DNA of 64,000 nt from Amborella trichopoda (Eukaryota > Streptophyta > Magnoliopsida > Amborellales > Amborellaceae). Positions 1 to 9,668 of the stretch are shown here, piece by piece. The notes under the pieces are model-generated. The model did no database searches. It saw only the letters and a list, made by a program, of their open reading frames with translations, and had not been told where the DNA came from. The DNA is taken from assembly GCF_000471905.2 (NCBI RefSeq), contig NW_006494931.1:7615202-7679201 (forward strand), given 5' to 3'. The first letter of the stretch is position 1; every line of letters begins with the position of its first letter. The translations under genes were made by a program, and so were the position numbers.

Positions 1-484
1 TTCAGAGCAATGGGGGTTCCCGGTCATGCCATAATGGGTGCCTTAGGTCAAAATGACGGGGCTGTCTTGATCTAGAACATGTTGATGTTTTTGATCTGTC
101 TGATTTCAAAGAAAGGCACCATGGGTTTGAGAAGTTGTTGTTGAAAAGCATTGTCGTGGTCCCCATTTCCGGGGCTGGTTTGGTGAAGCCGCATCGCGCT
201 ATGGTAAAACTCATGAGTTGTGAGGCCGCATGAGCATAGACCATTCTAGAGGGGTCCGATTGAGCCCAAATTTGGTCCTCAAGAGTTTTTCGACGTTCTG
301 AGCACAATGGAGAAGGTCTGGTACCCTACTGCAGCCACTATCATAGGGTTACAGTGAAGGGTCCTTCTTTGGTGCAAGGGCACCACACCGAGGTCATCGG
401 GCTGGAGGATTTATTTTTTGGCACAATCCTGGCCTGCGGGTGTTTTGCGAACCCACGAGACCAGACTGTTGTCAGCTCTCTCCT
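1..484 (-). repeat. LTR portion, probable 3' LTR of element A (cut by window start)
   Basis: This stretch aligns along its whole length, in the same orientation, with about 11161-11645. Both copies also carry parallel minus-strand ORF remnants (about 100 and 90 codons) that share most residues. The two copies flank a minus-strand element, as expected for the U3 parts of its two LTRs. On the minus strand, a purine-rich run at 475-486 (TAAGGAGAGAGC) precedes TGACAACAG, which looks like a polypurine tract next to an LTR start. The same purine run is also present beside the other copy, so the exact LTR edge is uncertain. The rest of this LTR lies outside the window. Confidence 0.6.
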
Positions 485-993
485 TATTCACACGGGCTCA
501 TGAAGGTACGTCAAAAATGACATACAAGACCTTACCCTGTCGAATGTTGCACTTCCAGAGAAGTGAGAAGTACAACATTCGAAAAAATTTAACGTAGTAA
601 ATCCTCTGACAAATCCTTGCCAAGACATGTTTATTGTCTCTTGATCATATTTTTTTTCTTGATGACCGGCACAGCGCAATCCTCTAGGGGTAGACTTGCT
701 GAGCTTTTCCCTTGACCAGGGGGCGACCAAAGTGGTTTCCAGTGGTCCGGTGCCTTGTTGTGGGGCTTTCTCCGGGTCTTGTTGAAATCCACTTTTCTTT
801 TTGGGAGATCACGCTGATATTCTAACGTCGGTGGGCCTACGATTTCTCAACACAGACTCCCGGTTTTCCATTCAGTGGGGGTCCTTTTTGTGAGCTTTAT
901 CCCATTCTGGCCGAGGAGGTCCTGACGTTTCAGTTGGCGGGGGCCCTTCTTGTGAGATTTATCCCTATCCAAACAGAAACGCCTAAAGCAAAC
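485..993. other. Element A 3' spacer, no gene
   Basis: No supported coding region. It contains one strong stem-loop at 541-581. The short open frames here have no recognisable motif. By position it is the part of element A's internal region next to its 3' LTR. Confidence 0.5.
541..581. other. Stem-loop
   Basis: Two 15-base arms (541-555 and 567-581) are complementary except at one position and enclose an 11-base loop. The outer nine pairs, CGAATGTTG with CAACATTCG, are perfect. It lies about 60 bases inside element A from the LTR edge. Role unknown. Confidence 0.6.
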
Positions 994-1445
994 AAGGTAC
1001 CTCTTGGCTTCTGTCTTACTAGCTTGGCTAAGGGTTTCTTGGTGCATCTCGATTGTCCAGGTTTGATAGGAGGATTGCCTTCGAGGCGGTCCCATTTTAT
1101 GTGACTTCACCCTGGATTCTTGTGGTGGAGGAAGAAAAGGTAGGCAAGGTACCTCTTCAGCTTATGCCCTATTGGCTTTGCTGGGGGCTTCTTGGCACGT
1201 CCCGATTATTCAAACTTGATAGGAGGATGGCCTCTGAGGCGGTCCAATTTTAGGGGACTTCACCTTGGATGCTGAAGTTTGATGAGATGAATGGCAGGCA
1301 AGGTACCTCTTTGGCTTACGCACTATTGGCTTGGCTGGGGGTCTCTTAGCACGTCCCGATTGTCCAGGTTTGATAGGAGGATGGCCTCTGAGGCGTTCCC
1401 ATTTTAGGGAACCTCACCATGGCTGCAAGAGTTTGATGGAAGAGA
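994..1445. repeat. Tandem repeat, period about 153 bp, three copies
   Basis: The marker AAGGTACCTCTT recurs at 994, 1146 and 1300, giving spacings of 152 and 154. Each unit continues through a TTTGATAGGAGGAT motif and a GAGGCGG motif. The repeat lies in the 3' spacer of element A and has no sustained open frame. A distant relative of the GAGGCG-bearing part appears near 53270-53380 in the other Tat-like 3' spacer. Confidence 0.75.
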
Positions 1446-1483
1446 AGAGGAGGAGAGGATTTTTTTTTTGTGGTGGCACCAAG

Positions 1484-1795
1484 GCCTTGAATAAAAGGGT
1501 GGCACTGGGGCCGAAAACAAAATTTTAAGGCACTGGGGCTGAGGTTTTTTTTTAAAGGTACCTGGGCCGGAGTCTTGTTTTGAAGGCATTAGGGCTGGAG
1601 TTCTTTTTTTTTAAGGCACTGGGATCGGAGCTTTTTTCGTTTTGAAGGCTTTGGGGCCGGAGTTTTTTTTTTTTTTTTGGAGGCATTGAGGCTGGAGTTT
1701 TTTTTTATTTTTGGAAGGCACAAGGGTCAGAGTCTTTTTTTTTTAGAAGGCACTGGGGCCAGAGTTTTTTTTGGACAGCCCTGGGGCCGGGGTGA
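1484..1795. repeat. T-rich minisatellite, unit about 32-38 bp
   Basis: About nine units read GAAGGCACTGGGGCCGGAG followed by a run of 7 to 16 T. The G-rich half and the T-run alternate regularly, and unit length varies mainly through the T-run. Open frames through it are compositional. It directly follows the 153-bp repeat block. Confidence 0.75.
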
Positions 1796-2397
1796 GGAGG
1801 TTTACCCAAAGGCCAAAAACAGGAGGCTCAGCCCAAGCGCCTTTCGTGGGTTTTCACAGAGTTCGAGGGGATATGGAGCCAGCAGAGTGGTTTTCACCAT
1901 ATCCTTTGTTCGGGTGCTTTTACTCGTTACTTTGAGGTAACATCCACCCATTAGTTTCCGCTTTTACTCATGGCGCCCTTTGCGAGTTTTCACCATGCCC
2001 AGATTTTTTCTCGAGACTCTTTTACTCATGGCTTCATGACCATTCCCATCTGTCATTTTTACTGAAGGTGCCCTTTACAGGTTTTCACCATGCCCCTATT
2101 TTTCTTTATTAGGCGAATTTACCCATAACTGTTCATTTTTTTTTGAGCTAAGTCTACCTAAAGCTCTTTTTCTTTTACTCGCGATGATTGCCACAACGTC
2201 CGGCTTTTTTTTTTTTTTTAGGGGGGGAAAAAGAGATCACCAATATAGTGAACCTTGACAGAGGAGTCTTGAGAGTTTTGAGAGTGTGGCCCTGCCTCGA
2301 GTTGATTGTAGAGGTTGGGGGCAGAGGCAGGGCATCTTTTCACCTCGTGAGGCATTGCCCAGAGTAGTAGCTTCCTGGTGACTCAAGCGGTTCATGT
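1796..2397. other. Element A 3' spacer, shared with 53.64-53.96 kb
   Basis: No gene seen. The stretch about 1840-2130 repeats phrases such as TTTTACTCATGG and GTTTTCACCATGCC. It aligns in the same orientation with about 53650-53950, and in reverse with about 34760-34870. This ties element A to the C-family 3' spacer. A T-run of about 13 lies near 2207-2219. Confidence 0.55.
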
Positions 2398-2990
2398 CTA
2401 CACGAGGTCAATGACGTTGGCGTCCGCGGGAGGTGTGAAGTGAAAAGGCACCTGCGGTGTGTGAAGAGGAGGCACCCACAAGGGGTGGTGAAGAGGCACT
2501 GGGGTGTGATGAAGGTGGAACCCTCGAGGGGTTGTGAAGACGCACCCACGGGGTGTGATGGAGGTGGTACCCTCGGGGGGTGATGAAGAGGCACCCGCGA
2601 GGTGTGGTGGAGATGGTACCCATGGGGGGTATGATGGAGATGGCACCCGCATGGTGTGGCGAGGAGGCACCTGCAGGGTGTGGTGAGGAGGCACCCGCGG
2701 GGTGTGGTGGAGATGGTACTCGCGCCGGGGGGGGGGGGGGNNNNNNNNNNNNNNNNNNNNNNNNNNNNNNNNNNNNNNNNNNNNNNNNNNNNNNNNNNNN
2801 NNNNNNNNNNNNNNNNNNNNNNNNNNNNNNNNNNNNNNNNNNNNNNNNNNNGGTGTGGTGAGGAGGCACCCGCGGGGTGTGGTGGAGATGGTACTCGCGC
2901 CGGGGGGGGGGGGGGGGTTGTGTGATGGGGTTGGCACCCGCGGAGTGTGGTGGAGATATGCTCTGAGGAGGCGAAATTTTTGGCAGTGGC
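2398..2990. repeat. GC-rich minisatellite with poly-G runs, spanning an assembly gap
   Basis: Units of about 24-30 bp resemble GGCACCCGCGGGGTGTGG with GAGGAG or GGAGATG. Long ORFs on both strands here (for example the proline/histidine-rich minus frames) are products of the repeat and the gap, so I do not call genes. About 60 bp on each side of the gap are the same and each ends in a G-run of about 14 to 17. The assembler may therefore have stalled on the homopolymer. Confidence 0.8.
2741..2851. other. Assembly gap (111 N)
   Basis: Run of N inside the GC-rich minisatellite. True length and content are unknown. Matching sequence on both sides suggests either a missing number of repeat units or one unit assembled twice. 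Confidence 0.99.
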
Positions 2991-4400
2991 ATTTGGCTAA
3001 CGAGACACCTACATGCTGAGCGGGTTCCGGTGAAGGACTCCACGTGGTGGTGGTGCCAGGGCTCAAGAATCTATTGAGTGATCTATTGATAACGCTAGGC
3101 TGGCAGTACGGCGGCGTGAGATTTGACCGTGACGCTTCATGAACCATGCCTGGTAGGTGAGGCGTGAGAAGCTCTAAATGTTGAGGTCAAAAAGACGTCG
3201 TTGAGGTGACACGTAGTCGAGGAACAAGGCGGCAAGGTGTTTAGGAAGCAGCAAGCTTTGATGAGCCGAGACCCTTTAAAAAGGAGGCTAGGCATGAGAG
3301 TGTGACGACAGCTTTTCCCCTTTTGTGACGAAGTTCCTTTTTGATGCTCCTTTGTGTGGGGGCAGCGCGAAGACTTCTTTTCCTTTTGAAGAGCTGGGCC
3401 AGTGAGCGATGCCCGCTGCGGGGGCTGATTGCTTGACACTAACCTTTGAGGTGTGCACGGGTGTTGTGAGTCCTTGTGAAGGTGTTCACCCACGCGGAGG
3501 CGAGGATGGACTCGTGACAGAGTGTGAGGCTCCTCTGTTTGTGCGAGGCCCATGGCATGAGACCCGCAGCCGTGTATAAGGCGATGGAGGCCTATTGTCA
3601 TCGTTGGTGGGGACGGTACGCCTAGACCTGGTGCGTGTATTACTCCCTCCGAGGAGTGCACTGCTCTTCACCTTGTAAAGTGACAGGACAGAGGAGGAGG
3701 AACTCACTCTCTTCTCCGACGCATGCTTGAAGAGGGTGATACCCTCTCTTGGAGGAGGCCGCCCCGGTGAGCAAGTGGCGGAGTTCATGGAGGGATTTAC
3801 CTCAGAACGGTTGCATATTTTTTTCCATGAACAAAGAGATTTCCTCCCAACCCTTGGGGAATGCGTCATTGCTGATTTTCAAAAAACCTCGCATTTTTTT
3901 TTTTAATAAAAGGGGGACTGCTGGGGATCCCGTACATGAGCGAGACAAGGAACATGGTTCGCTTGTTTGTGAAGTACAACGGTGCAGTGGCATAACCTGG
4001 GCGCTCTGAGTGGGCCCTTGCTATAGGCATGATGAGTTGAGTGGGGTTGCATGCGTGAGGTGAGTGGCATTTGAACGGCGATAGACTCGCCGTTCTTGGC
4101 AAGCCACATCATGCATATAGTAGTTAATGCCGAGTGGGGGAGGCAGCGTCAATGTCGTATGACAGTTGGATTACGTGCCCTTAGTTCTTCCTCGGGATTG
4201 AGTGTAATCTTCCGCACATGTGGCACGTCGCTTGGTGTGCTATTCTTGTGACTGTACCTTCGAGGCACATGGCACTGGCTTGTGCAACGCTTCGATTTGG
4301 AGCGTTGCTTTGGTGTCTGGCCTCCGACACTTTGCTTCGCGTGCCGCCGACGTTCCTTTGAGATTGAGGGCTGGGCCACTTGTCGATTGGCTCTCTTGTT
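2991..4400. other. Element A internal spacer, no recognisable gene
   Basis: Several frames of 60 to 174 codons are open, the longest on the minus strand at 3137-3661, but none shows a known motif or a family length. The sequence lies between the minisatellite and the antisense promoter candidate. I regard it as non-coding 3' spacer of element A. Confidence 0.5.
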
Positions 4401-4408
4401 GACAGACC

Positions 4409-4418
4409 TTATAAAAGG
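4409..4418 (+). promoter_or_regulatory. TATA box candidate for the antisense ORF of element A
   Basis: TTATAAAAGG is a strong plant TATA match on the strand opposite to element A gag. It lies 111 bases upstream of an ATG at 4529 in a favourable context (GGCCATGGCC). Transcription from it would run rightward through the coiled-coil ORF towards the 3' end of gag. This is a sequence match only; no start site is known. Confidence 0.45.
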
Positions 4419-4528
4419 AGGGGTGGTTGCTTTTCGCTCCTACCCAGGGTCTGGATCCCAAGTAAGAGCAAGCACCCTTTGTGCCTTTTTCTCAGGCGTT
4501 TCTGAAGCAGCACTTTTGAGTAGGGGCC

Positions 4529-5549
4529 ATGGCCTGTAAGAGTCGGCTTCCTCCTCAAGGTTTTTTTTTTTTTTTTCAACGTGACCCCTTGACCCCCCTC
4601 GTTCTCTTGCTGCAGTAGCTAAACATGTGAAATTGGAGGCCCTTCCTGTTTCGACCTCTTTCCTCGCAATGATGTCGCTGCTCATCATCTGGAGTGAAGG
4701 AGAAGGCTTTGTGATGGATGCAGGGGCACTTATTTCGATAGTACTTCATCCGCCATATGGGATGGGGTCGGGCTCGGTGGCCCCCCCTCTGGGATAATCA
4801 GGTCTTGAGGAGCTCATGCCGGAGGTGCATGTAGGGGAGTCTTCCTCTAAGCACGATTCCTCCCATCGAATGACTCTAGTCCTCGCTAGTGGGGCCCCCC
4901 TGCCAAACACTCAGCCCCATGTTTTTGCTGACCCCGTGGCTCTGGCCTCCTCCATGCCCGATGTTGGCGAGTTAACCGTGAGGCGTATGATCCGATCGGG
5001 CCTCCAGGGGTTGAGAGAATGTGCCCCCTTGACCTAAAGAGAGGAATTGAAGCTCTTAGGGTTTGCGTGGCGAGTTTAGAGGTCGTGCACCGGGAAGGGG
5101 AAATCTCAGCTCAGCTGAGGCAGTAATTGAAGGACCTCAAGAGTTGGGGGTCTGCATCTATCCTGAGTGGGGGACCTCAAGGCCCTGGATGCATCTAGTG
5201 CTTCCTACCTGCAATCATGTGAGGAGGAGAGGAAACGTCTTTCCGCAATCAATGTCCGCTCCCTCGAGGAGGAGGTTGGCTACTTCTGTCAGATGGCGCA
5301 ATAAGGAATGAGATTTCATCCCTACGGGCCTGCGCAATTGACCTTGGGGTTCGCCGTCAACAGAATAGGGAGGCTATGACCGAGAGGTCGCGGGGATTGA
5401 GACATTTGATGTCCAAAATGAGGAAACACCTCAGGACATTAGAAACGGTTGAAAAGAGCATCTCGCTTTTCGAGGCCCAGAAGCATGTGGAGCTAGAGGA
5501 CATGTTGGCGCTGAGAGAGAAGATATGTTGCGCACTTGATCGCTTTTGA
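4529..5549 (+). pseudogene. Degenerate antisense coiled-coil ORF in element A
   Basis: Read on the plus strand, against the minus-strand gag of the same element. The candidate start at 4529 opens a frame that soon runs into a 17-base T-run and a stop, so the ORF is broken. Parts in different frames follow: 4816-5037 (73 codons) and a charged stretch near 5045-5125. Another is near 5180-5305. The last, 5306-5549, ends at TGA 5547-5549. The last part is rich in Glu, Lys, Arg and Leu with heptad-like spacing (residues such as MSKMRKHLRTLETVEKS), typical of a coiled coil. Tat-lineage elements are known to carry an extra ORF, often antisense, between pol and the 3' LTR; this position and strand fit. 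I do not recognise its family. The assembled reading is not an intact protein. Confidence 0.5.
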
Positions 5550-5989
5550 TTGTTGTCCTCTCCCCCTTTTCTTTGTAGGGCCGACGGTCCATCCAGGCCT
5601 CGTAACCTCATCCATATGTGAATAAGACAATGATTTTTTTCTTATTCTTTTTTCTTTTGAGGTTTCTTCTTTTTGCGCCTTTTGTTTTGGATTTCACCTT
5701 GAAATTCTCTGGGGAAGGGCTAGTGACGGAACTCTGACGCTAACAGGAAAGGTGCTTGAGTTCTTTCCCAAGAGGCCTTGGACTCTCGTTGGTGCACGGT
5801 TACGAGTTTAAGAGGTAGTTTTAGATTCATACACCCACGACTGCAGTAGGGTGTGCTTAAAATCCCACCCTTGGGACTAACAACAACATGCACCTTTAGG
5901 ACCTCGTGCTCATGTGGGGAAAACCCTGAGGGGTTTTCATAGCTGAATGCTGGGTTTCCTCGGCGAAGAGGTCTTGCCTTGGGATGAAG
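5550..5989. other. Gap between antisense ORF and gag end, no gene
   Basis: Contains pyrimidine- and T-rich sequence near 5555-5680 just after the antisense ORF stop. No motif for protease, reverse transcriptase, RNase H or integrase occurs here, which matters because pol would be expected between gag and this point. Confidence 0.55.
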
Positions 5990-8980
5990 TCATGTAGGAT
6001 AGGCTAATGGGGTAGGTGCTCCACCTTGTCTGGGTGCGGGGGAGACTAAGTGTCTTGGGTTGTTGTGATTATGTCCTCCCAGTTGTATCCCTCTATTCCG
6101 AACGGGCGGGGTTCTTGTGCATGAGATGCAAGTGTCGCGCCCGCGCGATGAGCCGTGTTGCCACTTGTGTTCTTTGGTCTTCGGCAGGCACGTTACACCT
6201 GCCATGGGGGAGAAGCATTAGAGATAGAGGATCCAGAGGAGCTGGTAACAGGCTTTCAAGCCAGCCCTGTTCCTGGATGGAGTTGAGGGAAATTATGGGG
6301 CATACTGCTCTGGGACAGATCTTGTTCACCAATCAAGGCTATCCATTTGTCTTGGATGTATCGTTGAAGGGTGTTTAGGAACCCGTAGCAGTGGCACAAG
6401 TCGTGACCACTCAGCTGGTGGTAAGGGCACCATAGGCCCTGGCCTTCGCTGGTCATTCGTTTCTGTGTCTTGGGGGCACGAGGCGTAATCATCTTGTGCT
6501 GCACCATCGCATCGAAAAGAGTATGGAGCCAAAGGGCTATGGCTCGACCTCAAGAACTTCATCGTCCAGCTCTTCGTGGATTGTGATCCTGTGATAGGCT
6601 TCAGGTGTCTCGAAAGCCTTCTTGAGGTCCTCCAAATTGATCTGCCCCTTTTGAATCAAGGCTTCAATATAGTGTTTGACCTAGATACAATCCTCGATGG
6701 GGTGCCCCAGCATCTAGTGGAACACGCAGTAGTTGGGATGATCAATCCATTCTGCTTGGTCCGACCGTTTGCTAGGAGGGAGGGTCATCATGTCTTGCTC
6801 AGTCAACATGTTGAGGAAGGTCGGCACCCATGCCCTGTTGAAGCTGTATTGTTGGTAGCTGGGTAGTGGAGGTATCCTGCTGTAATCCCGCTTTTGGGGT
6901 GGCTGCTGTTGCACCGACCCTTGAGTCCGCGGTTTCAGGGCCCTGGAGGTGTCCAACATTCGTAAGGGGGCTGCATTGGGTTTGGCCTGGGAAGCAGTCG
7001 TCACTGTCGTGCTGATCAGATTCTTGGATTGGTCGATGCGAGGGTTAGCCCTGCTACCCCAGAATTGGCCCCCTGCAGAGGTTTCGGCTGAGTCTCCGCC
7101 ATGATTCTCTCGATCTTGGCCCCCTTAGTGATCATCTTGGAGAAGGTGGTGGGATTGGAAGCCTCAACATGCAGGGAGATTTCTCCCTTCATGTTTTTGA
7201 CGCACATCTGGACGGCTTCCACCTCGCTCATGGGGTTGGTTTGGCACATCCCAAGGTCTCTCCACCCTAAATTAGCCCACCGATTCGTCGGGGTTTTGGG
7301 CTAGGGAGAAGAGTTCAATGGCCTGCACGTCCAGCTCTGCTTCATAGAAGCATTTGTAGAAGAGTTCTTCCATCTCCCGCTAGGAGTGGATCGAGTTGGG
7401 GAGCAAGGTCTCAACAAACTGTCGAAGCAGCAATCAGGAGTTTGAGGCCGACTCCTGGCAGGCTAACACGAAGTGGGCTATGCACTGCTGCGGCGAGCCC
7501 GGTAGTCAAAAATTGGCAACCTTCCCTTTTGCTACCTGACAGGGAAGGGGACCTGATCAACAGAGGGCGGATAAGGCTTTTAGTACGAGATGTTCCCATG
7601 TGTTTTTGACAGTTGTATCTCTCGAATGCTTCTATTTATCATCTACTAGATGTCCTCATGTGTAAACAACGACGGCTCCACTTGAGGAGTCGTATCAGGT
7701 CAGACTCTAAGAGAGGGAGGAGGATTCGGAGACGTAAGTGCTGGAGCCAGAGGAGAAGGCTAAGGTCTTTCTTCCTCCCTGAGTGGTGGTTCAGGGGGAG
7801 AGTTGGTTTCTTGGTGGGAGGAGACGGTTGGCAATGCCTCCTCGAGTCCTTTGAGCCTGTTTAGGATGTTGTTCAGGAGGTTCTAGAAGCGAGCCATCGA
7901 GCTTTCAAGTTCTTCTTCATTCTGACCTACCATCAAAACCTTGACAGGTCAGTCTGAGTCAGGCAACTCGGAGGGAGGGGTGACTCTGGTCCTCTTCGTA
8001 CTCTGATCAGGAACCTTAGAGATCAGAGGTTGGTCTTTCCCCATTTGGGCTCGAGCCAGCTAGAGGGCTCGAGTAAGTACAGGTTCTGGGTGACCCAGAG
8101 GGCAGCCCGCTGTTGGGCTTAGCGCTTGCGACCCTTGGGGTCCATCTTCCTCCGTCAAATCTGGACAACCTTGAGGCTGAAGGTCTGCGAACTGGTGTCA
8201 CCCTCATGTGCCCCGACAGCATTGTAGTGAGCGACGCTGCCATCATTGGATTCCTTCGTATCTCACAAGAGGTCGAACCGGTTCTGACTGGTGAGGTCCT
8301 TTGTGGCGGAAGACTTCACTTTTGAGGGAGGAGGGGAACTTTTGTTTCCCTTGCTTGCTTGAGCCGCAGGCCTCGATAGATCCTCCCCCATAGTTGAAAT
8401 CGGGTCCAGTCCTCCTCTCGGAAGGCTCGCTCTATCGACACATGGGCAGAGTCGACAAGCTGAGGTAGAGTGAGGCACCGAGGGAAGAGGACTTTTGTGG
8501 GTGGCAGTCGAGTTTGAAAGCCACTAGCAAGGAGAATGGTGTGGTCAGTTGTCACTGGCAACGTTTTCCCCATTTGGATCTAGTGCCGATGCACCAGGCG
8601 CAATGCAGAGAGGATAGTGCTTGGAGGGAACTTCTTCGAGTACCATACGGTGGGTGGTAGAGGAGTGATGGGTAGAGAGATAGGTGTTCGGCCCTGCCCA
8701 CAACCGAGGACTTCCTTGGACTTGCATGTGTGTGCACAATCCACAGTGGTATTCGGGGGGGCTCATAGGGTCAAACACTTGAGCGGTGAGGGGCGGAGTA
8801 CATGTGTCGTCCGTCCGCTTAGCTGGTGAGGCCCGTGGGGCCCCCAGGCTGCAAGTGCACCGGCTTGGGGGACATCCAATTGTCTCGAAAGTTGCGTGTC
8901 GATCGACAGCCATCCTTTGAGCTGCCTCGAACCGCGGGGCTGACATGCATGGCGCGGGTGGCGCCAGAACAACTAGCACT
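5990..8980 (-). pseudogene. gag: Element A gag (Tat-like Ty3/Gypsy), broken
   Basis: Structural capsid/nucleocapsid gene of an LTR retrotransposon, in fragments on the minus strand. From the 5' side: a poorly conserved leader at about 8260-8980, then capsid remnants at about 7016-7600. These include MSEVEAVQMCVKNMKGEISL and HVEASNPTTFSKMI, closely matching element C at 25740-25850. Next is a linker at 6714-7004 ending NYCVFH. Two Cys/His finger-like motifs follow: YCVFH..LGHPIEDC near 6690-6731 (with an in-frame TAG) and CPYHQLSGHDLCHC near 6388-6429. Element C has both in the same order. Frameshifts and stops occur throughout. Gag is followed directly by the antisense ORF, so this element has no visible pol and looks non-autonomous. 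Confidence 0.75.
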
Positions 8981-9646
8981 ACGCCCGAGTCAAAAGCGAT
9001 CTGAAACTGTTTGAGGGACCGAGGTAGGCTGCCACCTTCCTCGATTCATTATTTTGGCGGTCTAGCGGCCAAGGAGTTTATAGACATGGGTATGCATGGT
9101 GGAGTAACCATGCAGGCTGGCATGGTGATTACCAAGGGGTGGTATGTGCACAGGGAGCTATTGTTGGTGACACCCCTTTGAGAAGCAGGCAGGGTCACCT
9201 TTTTGCTACCTGTGGTAGCGGAGGTCCTGTAGGGACTGGCCGAGAAAGGGAGAGTGGTGGCACAGGGGCCGTTGTGGGATCTGTGGCTGACGTAGTACCT
9301 GTCACCAACAGAGTGTTTTAGTGAGGGGACGGTAGTAGAGTCCCTTATGCAGCAGGTATTAAGGGGTTCCCCTTAACGCTGAAAGAGTTGGGGCAAGGGG
9401 CCCAAGAGCCTGTGCCCTGAGCTTCCTCAGCCGAGGCCGAGATGGCTGGGCCAGCATGGCTGCATAGAGGGCACGCATGGGAGGGAGGACCAAGCGGTCT
9501 AGCCAGTTCATGAGTAGCCGCGGGTATGGGATGTAGAACTCCCCAACCTGGAGGAAGGAGGGATAAGAAGATTCCAAAACAAAAGTTGAAAGAAGATAAA
9601 GGGAGGTCGGTACCTGGAGACGACTCGAGCCAACGGTAGGGTGACG
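8981..9646 (-). other. Element A untranslated leader / gag N-terminal remains
   Basis: Between the primer-site-like motif and the first recognisable gag fragments. Overlapping minus-strand frames at 9345-9856 are open (133 and 165 codons) but carry no motif I know; they may be decayed leader coding sequence as in the 48-kb relative. No other gene seen. Confidence 0.4.
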
Positions 9647-9665
9647 TGTCCCCTGCGGAGTTGCT
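9647..9665 (-). promoter_or_regulatory. Primer-binding-site-like motif, element A
   Basis: Read on the minus strand it is TAGCAACTCCGCAGGGGAC, immediately downstream of the LTR end. The 48-kb relative has TTAGCGACTCCATTGGGGAC (48397-48416) and element C TTGGTGGATTCACTGGGGAC (23579-23598) in the same place. The shared pattern and position fit a tRNA primer site; which tRNA is not established here. Confidence 0.5.
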
Positions 9666-9668
9666 AGC

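Noticed and set aside
2398..3147. 249- and 211-codon minus-strand ORFs rich in Pro, His and Thr
   Set aside because: They run through a minisatellite and a stretch of N. Composition and gap explain them.
3137..3661. 174-codon minus-strand ORF
   Set aside because: No recognisable motif, not matched in related elements by eye, and set in 3' spacer with other repeats.
8545..8979. 144-codon minus-strand ORF as an independent gene
   Set aside because: It lies in the gag leader of element A in the right orientation and has no motif of its own. Included as part of gag.
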